Source of the DNA: Sulfidibacterium sp964549335
GTDB lineage: Bacteria; Bacteroidota; Bacteroidia; Bacteroidales; F082
Direction: 5' to 3'
NCBI GenBank assembly: GCA_964549335.1
Contig: CAZJUQ010000010.1
Coordinates: 1-64,000 of the forward strand
DNA: 64,000 nt
Under the pieces are notes generated by a model. It worked only from the letters and a program-made list of their open reading frames with translations, ran no database searches and was not told the origin of the DNA. Numbering within the stretch: position 1 is the stretch's first letter; each line of letters starts with the position of its first letter. Position numbers and translations under genes: made by a program. Shown in pieces: positions 35,201 through 44,004 of this stretch.

Positions 35201-35855
35201 GGCACAACAGATAGCTCATGAAATAAGGAACCCGTTGACCCCGATGAAACTGAATATTCAATATTTGCAAAAAGCACATAAAGAGGGCGACAAGGATTTC
35301 GACAATAAACTGAAAAACATAAGCGAGACACTTATAACTCAAATCGATGCATTAAACAATGTTGCTGCAATGTTTTCCGATTTCGCAAAAACAAAGTCGG
35401 ATAAAGAGGCTGTTTTCGACCTGAAAGAGGTTGTTTTGAAATCGGTAAACCTTTTTAAAAACCGTGGTAACGTTGATATCGTTTTTAATTACGTCAAAGA
35501 GGAAAAATATCCCGTAAAAGGAGATGAAAACGATTTTTTAAGAATATTGAACAATTTGATTAAAAATGCACTTCAATCGATAGATGAGAACAGGGGAGGG
35601 GAGATTAAAATTATGCTCGCATCAGGTGACGGTTACGTAAATTTGAGTATCTCCGACAACGGAAGCGGCATTCCGGAAGAGTTCAGAGATAAAATTTTTG
35701 TTCCGTATTTTACAACCAAAAGCAAAGGTACGGGAATTGGTTTGGCAATAGTTTACAACCTTGTTAAAGAAAACGGAGGAGAAATACGTTTTGAAACCGC
35801 CGACGGGGAAGGTACCGTATTCTATTTGCGTTTCCCTCAAACCACCAATTTGTAG
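32262..35855 (+). CDS. Large NtrY-like sensor histidine kinase
   Basis: 1197 residues. There is one N-terminal membrane helix, an extracytoplasmic segment, then a block of about eight to ten helices. A second large soluble region follows, then two further helices around a short sensor domain, then HAMP, HisKA and HATPase domains. Phospho-acceptor His986 is in AHEIRNPLTPMK; the N-box is NNLIKNALQS, and the G boxes are SDNGSGIPEEF and TGIGLAI. The PTxMK H-box form is typical of NtrY-like kinases. No response regulator gene is next to it, so its partner and signal are unknown. It has its own leader and ends just before the flippase promoter. Confidence 0.92.
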   Translation: MKNMLFANNVYAKKLRNNLFLFLLFTTVLYTIYFYGNYKYSDNHIKALFKKELLKLKSENNNILIQLKNTLNSGDVLNSGNLFKRFINEKKAIYVFNNDSLIFWNNNKIKIDKIITGLSKDTLLIYFTKNNLYLTEFRKTGQYGILIAGKFKKGFTGCNKKKNNKNLCVGVGAGNAEYLISIKKSPIAGDFTSLIFLADYFLLFYIILLLYNLLTQKRDFRLYYFLFFIFDLLILRFADFYFEFPAFIKNTSLFKKELTGFYMFDTAGDIFINVLITYFIFHFLYINGKSLKRNRITNFIVLTLSYSIILFYFTLVDRLLVNQGVDFIFRYRQFDFESLTALAIVLTVGYTTYFIIKTVNSIRGEKENKIAGIVLLGFILLAGKFIGIENVLLILAGIYVLFYTLLLFLKQRYGLSDYFYNLLVIVFISAVFSALTVITDNERMDERQIFMSNYLSQQKDPIFEYKVENLLKKFYNDTITKSIILNDDSNGFKTEEKLIKYLNDKYLNGINRAYNHQITFCRAGEMLEIQPEGTLEGCVEYFSNMGGDTVFIDSLLSLRLINDEYKSIYYLADLNFDKADINSGFHLIIEFLKEKIPSDAGYSGILENGKSDEIHFDLFGFAVYNDTVINYKFGEFPYPVVFNELKKFPLNKFVKWNGYIHYINRINDNVFIVVSRKKKQVAYLLFPFTLYFFILQFVLLVVAGWGSLKKLKESLLNYSIKIQTIYFISFLSLFAVISVVSIYYINLSISRSIQGELEEKTYSVSGELQNRFSAYEKQTIREDNPDIYLKKLSNIFFTDINLYGVDGKLMSTSRSEIFEKNLQSDYMNVKAFFALRFDHKLFFIDKERINNTVFYSSYFPLVMQDGTLYGYINLPYFAKKNYLLNSRNLLFVSFFNLLVFIAIIILIISYFVTRMITKPLYLLQKRISDTNLNRDLAKIKWNRDDEIGHLINAYNEMVEKLKESTELLKKSERESAWREMAQQIAHEIRNPLTPMKLNIQYLQKAHKEGDKDFDNKLKNISETLITQIDALNNVAAMFSDFAKTKSDKEAVFDLKEVVLKSVNLFKNRGNVDIVFNYVKEEKYPVKGDENDFLRILNNLIKNALQSIDENRGGEIKIMLASGDGYVNLSISDNGSGIPEEFRDKIFVPYFTTKSKGTGIGLAIVYNLVKENGGEIRFETADGEGTVFYLRFPQTTNL

Positions 35856-35882
35856 TTATCTCAAATTGTTTATTTACTTTTG
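35849..35882 (+). promoter_or_regulatory. Promoter of the flippase gene
   Basis: TTTG (35849-35852), a 22-base spacer and TACTTTTG (35875-35882), just upstream of the ATG at 35890. The promoter overlaps the end of the histidine kinase gene and rules out longer in-frame starts that begin inside the kinase coding sequence. Confidence 0.55.
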
Positions 35883-35889
35883 GCGCGTT

Positions 35890-37362
35890 ATGTCGAAAAA
35901 CCCCATTAAAAAGCTTGCCGGAGATACTGCTGTTTACGGGCTTGGTACCGTGGTGCCGCGTTTGCTCAATTATCTTCTTGTTCCTTTTTATACCATTATG
36001 GTTTTTAACCAATCGCAATACGGTCAAATTACCGAGCTTTATGCATATGTGGCAATACTTATGGTACTGTTAACATACGGAATGGAAACGGCATTTTTCC
36101 GTTTTGCCAACAAATCGGGCAATCCTGTTGTTATATACGGAACAGCTGCAACATCCTTGTTGTTCACCTCCACATTGTTTGTTGTAGCCGTTGTTTTATT
36201 TAACGGAAAAATTGCACAGGCAATTAGTTATTCGGGACACGGCACATACATCGTGTTGATTGGTTTAATTGTTGCCGTTGATGCTTTTACCTCATTACCA
36301 TTTGCTTTTTTGAGGTTCATAAACAAGGCAAAACGGTTCTCTTTTATCAAAATAGCAAATGTTATTTTAAATATTGCCTTGAATTTCATTTTGTTGATAA
36401 TTATTCCGCGACTTTTCAAAGATACTTACAATCACTTTTGGATATACAAAACCTTGGGTTTGGTGGGAATGGTGTTTGTATCTAATCTTGTTGCTTCGCT
36501 GTTTACATTGTTGTTGCTTGTTCCCGAACTGAAAAGCTTTACATTGGGTATAGATAAAAACATTTTGAAAAAAATGTTGTCGTACGGATTGCCCATATTG
36601 ATAATTGGTTTTGCGGGAATGATAAACGAGGTTTCCGATAAAATTTTGTTACGTTATCTGTTACCCCCCGGGGTTAACGTTTCGGCTGTAATTGGTGTGT
36701 ATGGCGCAAACTACAAACTTGCAATATTGATGATGCTATTTATACAAATGTTCAGGTATGCCGCCGAACCTTTCTTTTTTGCCGAATCGGGAAAATCCGA
36801 TGCCAAATTGATTTACAGCAGGGTAATGACCGTTTTTGTAGCTTTTTGCTGGTTTATATTTTTATTGGTAATGCTTTTTATCGATGGGTTTAAATATTTT
36901 ATCGGTCGCGATTTTTGGGTAGGGCTAACCATAGTACCCATTGTTTTGGCAGCCAAACTTTTCCTTGGTATTTTTTATAATCTGTCGGTGTGGTACAAAC
37001 TTACCGACAAAACCCTATACGGAGGATTAATTGCGCTGTTTGGCGCCACAGTTACGATATTGCTGAATATTATTCTTATACCGTCGTGGGGTTACATAGG
37101 CTCTGCTTGGGCAAATTTCGCATGCTATTTCAGTATGGCACTTATTTCTTACTTTTTGGGAAAAAGGTTCTATAAAATCGATTACGATGTGAAAAAAATA
37201 TCGGGATACTCTTTTCTCGCCTTATTTATTTTCGCCCTTTCACGGTTTTTAAATCTTGATACAACATTCCACCGCATTGCCGCCGGATTTGTTTTGATTT
37301 CGGTTTACGTCCTCGTTGTTTATATTTTCGAAAGAAAAAGTTTCTTAAATATTAAAGGGTAA
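35890..37362 (+). CDS. Polysaccharide/lipid-linked oligosaccharide flippase (MATE-like, Wzx type)
   Basis: 490 residues with about 14 hydrophobic segments. The N-terminal pattern KLAGDTAVYGLGTVVPRLLNYLLVPFYT is characteristic of oligosaccharide flippases of the MOP superfamily (Wzx/MurJ relatives). It probably moves an undecaprenyl-linked glycan across the inner membrane. There are no glycosyltransferase genes beside it, so the substrate is unknown. Start at ATG 35890 (MSKNPIKK), set by the promoter just upstream. dut follows with its own promoter. Confidence 0.9.
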   Translation: MSKNPIKKLAGDTAVYGLGTVVPRLLNYLLVPFYTIMVFNQSQYGQITELYAYVAILMVLLTYGMETAFFRFANKSGNPVVIYGTAATSLLFTSTLFVVAVVLFNGKIAQAISYSGHGTYIVLIGLIVAVDAFTSLPFAFLRFINKAKRFSFIKIANVILNIALNFILLIIIPRLFKDTYNHFWIYKTLGLVGMVFVSNLVASLFTLLLLVPELKSFTLGIDKNILKKMLSYGLPILIIGFAGMINEVSDKILLRYLLPPGVNVSAVIGVYGANYKLAILMMLFIQMFRYAAEPFFFAESGKSDAKLIYSRVMTVFVAFCWFIFLLVMLFIDGFKYFIGRDFWVGLTIVPIVLAAKLFLGIFYNLSVWYKLTDKTLYGGLIALFGATVTILLNIILIPSWGYIGSAWANFACYFSMALISYFLGKRFYKIDYDVKKISGYSFLALFIFALSRFLNLDTTFHRIAAGFVLISVYVLVVYIFERKSFLNIKG

Positions 37363-37397
37363 CAAAGAGACCTCTGACCGTAAAATTTATTTTTGTG

Positions 37398-37405
37398 TAC
37401 TTTTG
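37398..37405 (+). promoter_or_regulatory. Minus-7 promoter element of the dut operon
   Basis: TACTTTTG matches TAnnTTTG, 35 bases before the dut ATG at 37441. It excludes the longer open frame that begins at 37393. Confidence 0.45.
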
Positions 37406-37440
37406 GCGATTATTTATTAAGATTTTTTTATCTGTTTATT

Positions 37441-37875
37441 ATGGAAATAAAAATAGTAAACCGCTCAAAACATCCTTTGCCGCAATACGAAACCGAATAT
37501 TCGGCAGGAATGGATTTGCGTGCCAATATTAGTGAGCCCGTAACCATTAAACCTCTTGAGAGGGCACTTGTGCCGACAGGACTTTTTATCGAACTTCCCG
37601 AAGGTTACGAAGCGCAAATAAGACCACGCAGCGGAATGGCCTTCAAACACGGAATAAGCCTGTTAAACACACCCGGTACCATTGATGCCGATTACCGCGG
37701 CGAAATAAAAATAATTTTGGTTAACGTTTCAAACGAACCGTACACCGTTAACGACGGCGACCGTGTGGCTCAAATGGTAATATCCAAATTTGTACAGGCA
37801 AAACTTACCGAAGTGCAACAACTGAACCAAACCGAAAGGGGAGAAGGCGGTTTCGGGCATACCGGTAAAAAGTGA
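37441..37875 (+). CDS. dut: dUTP diphosphatase
   Basis: 144 residues, trimeric dUTPase family. All five motifs are present: AGMDLRAN, RPRSGMAFKHG, GTIDADYRGEIKI, DRVAQMVISK and the C-terminal GEGGFGHTG. It hydrolyses dUTP to dUMP, keeping uracil out of DNA and supplying thymidylate synthesis. It is followed after 24 bp by the TPR lipoprotein gene, beginning the dut-TPR-DUF4292-EnvC cluster. Confidence 0.97.
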   Translation: MEIKIVNRSKHPLPQYETEYSAGMDLRANISEPVTIKPLERALVPTGLFIELPEGYEAQIRPRSGMAFKHGISLLNTPGTIDADYRGEIKIILVNVSNEPYTVNDGDRVAQMVISKFVQAKLTEVQQLNQTERGEGGFGHTGKK

Positions 37876-37899
37876 AAAAAATTCTTTAACAGAAGCAAA

Positions 37900-39627
37900 A
37901 TGAAATATAAAATCGTATTATTATTTCTTTTAGGAGCATTTTTGTTTCAATCGTGTAAAACTTTCAAGAATACCGATAAAAGCAATAAAGGGAAACCTCT
38001 TACCGAAAAAATGAGGTATAAAGAATCAGACCTGTTTACACAAGCCGTTATACTTAAAGTTACGGGAAAATACACCGAAGCCGAAGAGATGATGAAAAAA
38101 GCTCTCGAAATCGACTCGCTCGACCCTGCGGCAAACTACCAGGAAGCTAAAATACTTACCATACTCGGCCGTAAAGACGAAGCGGTAGAGTTTGCCGCAA
38201 AGGCAATGAAACTCGATGAAAACAACAAGTGGTACAAAAAACTTTATGCCGATTTGCAAAAAGCGGCAGGAAATTACAAAGAGTATCTTGATACTTATAA
38301 AATACTTGCCGAAAAATATCCCGAAGACATCGATTTCCTTACCGAACTCGCTTTTGCTTACTACTTTACGGGTGATTACGAAAATGCGGTTTTCTATTAC
38401 AATAAATTGGAACAAAAAATCGGCTTGAACGAAATGCTTACCAAACAAATTGCCGAACTTTATACCCGTATCGGACAGCCGGAAAAAGCCGTTGATGCTT
38501 ACCAAAAACTTATTAACGCTTTCCCCGACGAAAAACATTACTATGCCCTGCTTGCCGAATACTGTTTAAAAAACAATATGCCCGAAAAAGCCAAATATGC
38601 CTACGAAAAAATTTTGGAACTGGACCCCGCCGATCCTTACGTACATATTTCCCTCGCCGGTTTTTACCGTAAAAACGGTGACCCCGAAAAAGCTTTCGAC
38701 CAACTGAAAAAGGGTTTTGAAAACAAAAACCTCGACCTGAAAACAAAAATTAACCTGTTACTTACATATTATTCGGGAAAACTTGACGAAACACAAAAAA
38801 AAGAGGCTCTCGAACTATCCGAAATACTTAAAAAAGTCCACCCTGGTGAAGACCTCTCAGAAGCATTTTATGCAACGATGCTTTACGAAAACAAAAGATA
38901 CCAAGAGGCGGAAATTATTACCCGCAAAATAATTAAAAACAATAATACAAACTATGCAAGTTGGGAACAGTTGCTCTTTTGCGACCTTTACCTCTCGCGA
39001 TACGATACCCTTGCCGCCGACGCCGATTCGGCTGTCGATTTGTTCCCGAACCAACCGATACCTTATTGGCTCGGAGGTATTGCCAATTTTCAATTGAAAA
39101 ATTTTAACAAAGCAAAAACGTTACTCGAAAACGCTAAAGAACTTACCGTAAACAACAATGCCCTCCTCGAACAAATATATTCGATACTTGGCGATACTTA
39201 CAACAAATTGAAAATGTACGACAAATCGTACGAAGCTTACGAAAAAGTGCTGGCAATAAATCCGGAAAACAGCATCGTGCTTAACAATTACGCCTACTAT
39301 TTAAGCTTGCGTAATCTTAATCTCGACAAAGCCGAAAAAATGGCGGCAAAAGCTGTGGAACTCGACCCTTACAATCAAAACAACCTCGATACTTACGCTT
39401 GGGTGTTTTATAAATTGAAAAAATACGACAAAGCCCTCATGTGGGAACAAAAAGCCTTAGACAACGGCGGCGATTCAAGCGGCGTGGTGCTCGAACATAT
39501 GGGGGATATTTATTATCAACTCGGAAATAAAACCGAAGCATTAAAATGGTGGAAAAAAGCTTCGGAGAAAAAAAACCATTCCGATTTGCTCGATAAAAAA
39601 ATTAAAGACGGTAAATTGTACGAATAG
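37900..39627 (+). CDS. TPR-repeat lipoprotein
   Basis: 575 residues with a lipoprotein signal (LLFLLGAFLFQSC, Cys ~19). At least eight tetratricopeptide repeats follow, visible as spaced blocks such as YTEAEEMMKKALEIDSLDPAANYQ, PEKAVDAYQKLINAFPDE and YDKSYEAYEKVLAINPENSIVLNN. TPR proteins are scaffolds for protein complexes; this one should be anchored to a membrane on the periplasmic side. It is co-oriented and closely spaced (6 bp) with the DUF4292 lipoprotein, then the EnvC-like gene, suggesting an envelope-assembly role. Its codons use C at third positions much more than those at 19-30 kb. Confidence 0.88.
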   Translation: MKYKIVLLFLLGAFLFQSCKTFKNTDKSNKGKPLTEKMRYKESDLFTQAVILKVTGKYTEAEEMMKKALEIDSLDPAANYQEAKILTILGRKDEAVEFAAKAMKLDENNKWYKKLYADLQKAAGNYKEYLDTYKILAEKYPEDIDFLTELAFAYYFTGDYENAVFYYNKLEQKIGLNEMLTKQIAELYTRIGQPEKAVDAYQKLINAFPDEKHYYALLAEYCLKNNMPEKAKYAYEKILELDPADPYVHISLAGFYRKNGDPEKAFDQLKKGFENKNLDLKTKINLLLTYYSGKLDETQKKEALELSEILKKVHPGEDLSEAFYATMLYENKRYQEAEIITRKIIKNNNTNYASWEQLLFCDLYLSRYDTLAADADSAVDLFPNQPIPYWLGGIANFQLKNFNKAKTLLENAKELTVNNNALLEQIYSILGDTYNKLKMYDKSYEAYEKVLAINPENSIVLNNYAYYLSLRNLNLDKAEKMAAKAVELDPYNQNNLDTYAWVFYKLKKYDKALMWEQKALDNGGDSSGVVLEHMGDIYYQLGNKTEALKWWKKASEKKNHSDLLDKKIKDGKLYE

Positions 39628-39633
39628 AAAAGT

Positions 39634-40473
39634 GTGGACAAATTGAAAAACTTTAATAAAATATTTCTGGTTCTGATTATCGGTGTATTTGCGCTTTCTT
39701 CTTGTAAATCAACTAAAAAAGCATTAAAAAAACCGATAAAGGAGAGGGGTTTTGATTATCTTTACTCCAAAATGAAAGAAAATCAGGTTAATGTCGATTA
39801 TTTTAATGCAAAGCTAAATATCATTTATTATCAAGATAAAAAGTCAAAAACCGAACTGAAAGGACAGCTCAGAATGAAAACCGACAGCATAATTTGGCTA
39901 ACCGTATCTCCGGCTCTCGGCATCGAAGCTTTACGAATGGTATTGACCCCCGACTCGATTAAAATGGTTAACCGCCTCAACAAAACCTACTTGTTGGGTG
40001 ATTATAAATTGATAAAAGACCTTTTGAACACCACTATAGATTTTTCGATTATCGAAGACCTGTTGCTCGGAAACGACCTCTCGCAATACAGCGTGAAAAA
40101 AATTAAAGTAAAGGTGGATAAGGATATGTACAATATCTCCATTTTGAAAAGAAGAAAACTTAAAAAATATATCCGAAACCAAAATAATATGTCGTTAATT
40201 TTGATAAACGACTTTTGGATAGACCCCTACACCTATCGAATTAAAAAAATGAAACTTACCGAGTTTGGCGATTTGTCGAAAAGCCTTGTGGTTTATTACG
40301 ACGATTATTCCGTAATTGACGGACAGATGGTCCCGCTTTCGATAACTATTGATGTTTATGCCGAAAACCGCTTGACAATTAAAATAAAATATAAAAAAGT
40401 TGTGATTGACAAACCCTTGAGGTTCCCCTTTAAAATTTCGAAAAAGTACAAGAAAATGGAATTGAAAAACTGA
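39634..40473 (+). CDS. DUF4292 lipoprotein, LolA/LolB-fold-like
   Basis: 279 residues, GTG start. The lipoprotein signal is FLVLIIGVFALSSC. The body matches the Bacteroidota DUF4292 pattern: KLNIIYYQDKKSKTELKGQLRMKTDSIIWLTVSPALGIEALRM, then DSIKMVNRLNKTYLLGDY. This resembles the curved beta-sheet of lipoprotein carriers (LolA/LolB, MucB), but the true function is unknown. It sits between the TPR lipoprotein (6 bp) and the EnvC-like gene (1-base overlap, TGATG), so all three are translated together. Confidence 0.8.
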   Translation: MDKLKNFNKIFLVLIIGVFALSSCKSTKKALKKPIKERGFDYLYSKMKENQVNVDYFNAKLNIIYYQDKKSKTELKGQLRMKTDSIIWLTVSPALGIEALRMVLTPDSIKMVNRLNKTYLLGDYKLIKDLLNTTIDFSIIEDLLLGNDLSQYSVKKIKVKVDKDMYNISILKRRKLKKYIRNQNNMSLILINDFWIDPYTYRIKKMKLTEFGDLSKSLVVYYDDYSVIDGQMVPLSITIDVYAENRLTIKIKYKKVVIDKPLRFPFKISKKYKKMELKN

Positions 40474-41687
40474 TGTGCATCTTTAAAAAAAATATTATAG
40501 CGCTAATTATTATCACCTTACTCTCGGTTCCGGCATCGCTTTTTGCTCAAAAAAACGAAGCGGAAAGTCTGAAAAAAAAACGCCGTAAACTGGAACAAGA
40601 GATAGAATATACCAACAAACTACTCGCCGAAGTTAACAAAAACAAAAAAAACACCCTTTACGAACTTAACCTGCTCAATAATAAAATATCCAAACGGAAC
40701 GAATTGATTGCCGTCCTCAAACGCGAAATTTATCTCATCGACAAAAAAATTGCTCAAACGGGAAATTCATTGGAAATCATCGAAAAAGACCTCGCCTCTC
40801 TTAAAAAAGAGTATGCACGAATTGCTTACTATCTGTACAAAAACAACAACGCTTACAATAAACTGATTTTTATCTTTTCGGCCGACGATTTAAACCAGGC
40901 TTACCAACGTTTGAGATACATGAAAGAACTCTCCGATTTTGTTAAAAAACAAGCGGGAGAACTGAAAAAAAAAGAAAAACTTAAAAACAACCGCCTCTTA
41001 AACCTCAACAAAGAAAAAGCCGAGAAACAAAAACTTCTGGAAAAACAAAACGAAGAAATTGCCCGCCTGGAACTGGCAAAAAAGAAAAAAGAAAAAATAA
41101 AACGAAAACTTCAGGGAAAAGAGAGTAAACTAAAAGCAAAACTGCGTGCCAAAAGAAGAGAATCGGCAAAACTGAAAGCAAAAATCGAAAATGTTATCGG
41201 AAACGAAACAAAACCCCGTAAAAATTCAGGCAAAAAAACTACATACTCTTTGTCGCCCGAAGAGAGAAAACTCTCGAACCTCTTTGTGGCAAACAAAGGA
41301 AAACTGCCGTGGCCTCTCAAAAACGGTGTCGTTGCCGAAACTTTCGGTGTACATAAACATCCCGTTTTAAAACATGTAAAAACAAAAAACAACGGTATCG
41401 ACTTTGCCACATCCTCCGATGAAAATGCAAGAGCGGTTTTCAAGGGTAAAGTGGTCAGCATAGTTCATATAACAAATACTAATATTGCAGTAATTATTAA
41501 ACACGGTGAATATTTTACCGTATATTCAAACCTCGATGAGGTTTTTGTACATAAAAATCAAATTGTTAACGAAAAACAGATTATAGGAAAAATTCATACC
41601 AATTTGCAGGGAAAAACCGTCCTTCATTTTGAAGTATGGAGGGGAAAAACGGTTCAAAATCCCGCCTATTGGCTCTTGAAAAGATAA
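40473..41687 (+). CDS. EnvC-like murein hydrolase activator (degenerate LytM/M23 domain)
   Basis: 404 residues. A signal peptide (ALIIITLLSVPASLFA) is followed by ~230 residues of coiled coil, very rich in Lys and Glu, and a C-terminal LytM/M23 domain (residues ~275-404). Zinc ligands of active M23 peptidases are missing: the first His/Asp region reads KNNGIDFA rather than HxGiDia with His, and the HxH motif is VLHFEVW. A degenerate site is the hallmark of EnvC and related activators, which switch on cell-wall amidases at the septum. It overlaps the DUF4292 stop by one base. A role in cell separation is inferred. Confidence 0.87.
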   Translation: MCIFKKNIIALIIITLLSVPASLFAQKNEAESLKKKRRKLEQEIEYTNKLLAEVNKNKKNTLYELNLLNNKISKRNELIAVLKREIYLIDKKIAQTGNSLEIIEKDLASLKKEYARIAYYLYKNNNAYNKLIFIFSADDLNQAYQRLRYMKELSDFVKKQAGELKKKEKLKNNRLLNLNKEKAEKQKLLEKQNEEIARLELAKKKKEKIKRKLQGKESKLKAKLRAKRRESAKLKAKIENVIGNETKPRKNSGKKTTYSLSPEERKLSNLFVANKGKLPWPLKNGVVAETFGVHKHPVLKHVKTKNNGIDFATSSDENARAVFKGKVVSIVHITNTNIAVIIKHGEYFTVYSNLDEVFVHKNQIVNEKQIIGKIHTNLQGKTVLHFEVWRGKTVQNPAYWLLKR

Positions 41688-41744
41688 TATGAAATCGCTT
41701 TTGGCGTTTTAAATTTTTACGCTAATACTTTAAATTCTGTAAAA

Positions 41745-43244
41745 GTGGAACTCTACACAAGAAAAAAACGTTGGAAATTATTCCTTTTTATTCTCGGCCT
41801 GTTAATTATTGCCGCCTCGCTTTTTTATACAAACCTTATTGTTACAAAATTTGCACAAACAGAACGGAAAAACGTCAAACTTTGGGCCGATGCCGTTCAA
41901 CGAAAAGTACGGCTCGTGGAATATACCGACAGGTTTTTCAAACAACTTCGACAACAAGAACGCGAAAAGGTCGAACTCCTCGTGGATGTTTACAAACATA
42001 TTATGAGCGACTCAACCTCACGCGACCTGACATTCTACCTCAATATCCTCAACAAAAACAAAACAATTCCCGTAATTTTAACCGATAAATACGGCTTCAT
42101 TAACAGCGCAAACAATGTCGATTGGAACCTCGACACGGTTACCCGGTTGACTGGTAAACTTAAAGAGGAATTTTCGGTTTATCCCCCCATTAAAGTCCCT
42201 AATGTCGATAATTACTTGTATTACAATAATTCCAGACTCTATTACGAACTCCAAAATGTTCTCAACGATTATATCTCGTCATTTATGTCCGAAGTCACTT
42301 TAAACTCGTCAAGCGTACCGGTTATTATTACCGACAGTACCAAAGAAAACATTTTGCAATTCGGTAACCTGAACGCTGAAAAAATGAAAGACCCGGAATT
42401 TGCCCAACGGAAACTCAGGGAGATGAAAAAAGAAAACGAACCTATAATTTTAAAGTTAGACAGACAAACCTCTTACATTTTTTACAAAGATTCAGAACTG
42501 CTGACTCAAATGAAACTATTCCCTATAGCTCAAATCTTGATAATCGGTTTTTTCCTCTTTATTGCATATTTGCTCTTTAGCGCTTCGAGAAAATCGGAAC
42601 AAAACAGAGTTTGGGCCGGCATGGCAAAAGAAACCGCTCACCAGTTGGGAACACCTCTCTCTTCAATTTTGGCTTGGCTCGAACTGCTCAAACTCGACGA
42701 AGGAAATATCGCTAAAGCCGTCGAAGAGATTGAAAAAGACGTTAAAAGGCTCGAAATGATATCGGAACGCTTTTCAAAAATAGGCTCAACTCCCTCCATC
42801 GAAAATAACAACCTGATTAAAATTATTAACGATACCGTTAACTATCTAAAACCGAGAACACCGCGCAAAGTGATTTACCGCCTCGACTACGACCCTGCCG
42901 CTAAAATATTTTTGCCCGTTAACAGTGCCCTTTTCAGTTGGGTTCTCGAAAACCTTTTTAAAAACGCCATTGATGCAATGAACGGTAAAGGCCAAATATC
43001 AATAGCGGTTCAACAAGACGAAAACCACGTCTTTATAGATATTTCCGATACGGGAAAAGGCATATCTATTACCGAACAAAAAGCAATTTTCAATCCCGGT
43101 TATACCAGCAAAAAAAGAGGGTGGGGGCTCGGGCTTTCCCTCGCAAAACGTATTATTAAAGACTATCACAACGGAAAAATTTTCGTCAAATCATCTTCCG
43201 CCGCCAAAGGAACAACTTTCAGAATAGTCTTGAAAAAAAACTGA
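41745..43244 (+). CDS. Sensor histidine kinase, membrane-bound
   Basis: 499 residues, GTG start. Two membrane helices (residues ~10-30 and ~258-280) enclose a ~225-residue extracytoplasmic sensor region of no recognised family. The cytoplasmic part has the H-box AKETAHQLGTPLSSILAWLELL with His299, N-box LENLFKNAIDAM, and G boxes DTGKGISI and GWGLGLSLAKRI. The HQLGTPLS form is less common than HELRTPLS and is seen in a Bacteroidota kinase group. No response regulator is adjacent. It follows the EnvC-like gene by 57 bp, so it may sense envelope state; that is inference. Confidence 0.9.
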   Translation: MELYTRKKRWKLFLFILGLLIIAASLFYTNLIVTKFAQTERKNVKLWADAVQRKVRLVEYTDRFFKQLRQQEREKVELLVDVYKHIMSDSTSRDLTFYLNILNKNKTIPVILTDKYGFINSANNVDWNLDTVTRLTGKLKEEFSVYPPIKVPNVDNYLYYNNSRLYYELQNVLNDYISSFMSEVTLNSSSVPVIITDSTKENILQFGNLNAEKMKDPEFAQRKLREMKKENEPIILKLDRQTSYIFYKDSELLTQMKLFPIAQILIIGFFLFIAYLLFSASRKSEQNRVWAGMAKETAHQLGTPLSSILAWLELLKLDEGNIAKAVEEIEKDVKRLEMISERFSKIGSTPSIENNNLIKIINDTVNYLKPRTPRKVIYRLDYDPAAKIFLPVNSALFSWVLENLFKNAIDAMNGKGQISIAVQQDENHVFIDISDTGKGISITEQKAIFNPGYTSKKRGWGLGLSLAKRIIKDYHNGKIFVKSSSAAKGTTFRIVLKKN

Positions 43245-43274
43245 TTATTCACGAAATCTTTTTTCTTCACTCCT

Positions 43275-43306
43275 TTTGTTTTATATGCTATTTAACTTTA
43301 TATTTG
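43275..43306 (+). promoter_or_regulatory. Promoter of the unknown gene 43354-43995
   Basis: TTTG (43275-43278), 20-base spacer, TATATTTG (43299-43306): a close match to the Bacteroidota consensus. It decides the downstream start, because an in-frame earlier ATG at 43276 would lie upstream of the transcript. Confidence 0.6.
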
Positions 43307-43353
43307 GCGAACGAAAATTTTTATTTCAAATTAACTTTTTTAACAAAAATGCC

Positions 43354-43995
43354 ATGTTAGGATTTTTTAAAAAAAGAGAACCCGATAGCCTTACATCAAA
43401 AAGCGTTTATTACGAACGCGAGTGCGTTGTCAATACGGTTACCGACCTCTTTTTGTTGCTCTCTGACATCAAAGATTTCGAATACCGAAATACAAATGTC
43501 CCCATTACTATCAGCAATATTCCTCTTAACGGCATCAACACAAAACAGGTTAAAAAAATTCTCGACACTCCCAAATACATATTCAACAACAACGATAACA
43601 TCGAAGGACACTCTGTGCTTTTTTATAAAGAAGAAGCCGACATTTACAGGTTTTTAATCCAATTTCACTTTATTAACGACAAACTCTTTTTTGTTGCCAA
43701 CAAAATTTACACGGGAATGTCGCTCTCCCACAACAACAAAGTATTAATCGTAAAACAACTGGCAAAAAAATACCTGAACTTAGACGATTTCGATGTGCCC
43801 GGCGATTACGGAATTTTTATCCGCGACAACAACAACAACAAACTCTTTACCCGCGACGGTGTTTACTTTTTCGTTAATTACATCACGGGCGATAATGTTA
43901 TTGATGAACTTTACGAAAAATACACCTTTGTCGGTAATGAACTCAAAAAGAATAAAGACGACACTTTCAACAAATCGCTTGACAAGTTCTTATAA
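43354..43995 (+). CDS. Uncharacterised cytoplasmic protein
   Basis: 213 residues from ATG 43354 (MLGFFKKREPDSL). I do not recognise a family. It has no signal peptide or membrane helix. It has alternating beta and helical stretches, an Asn-rich loop (FIRDNNNNKLF) and an Asp/Lys-rich end. The start is set by the strong promoter at 43275-43306. hemW follows after 9 bp, so they are probably co-transcribed and the promoter serves both. Third-position C is frequent, like its neighbours, so there is no sign of recent transfer. Confidence 0.6.
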   Translation: MLGFFKKREPDSLTSKSVYYERECVVNTVTDLFLLLSDIKDFEYRNTNVPITISNIPLNGINTKQVKKILDTPKYIFNNNDNIEGHSVLFYKEEADIYRFLIQFHFINDKLFFVANKIYTGMSLSHNNKVLIVKQLAKKYLNLDDFDVPGDYGIFIRDNNNNKLFTRDGVYFFVNYITGDNVIDELYEKYTFVGNELKKNKDDTFNKSLDKFL

Positions 43996-44004
43996 AAACC
44001 GAGT

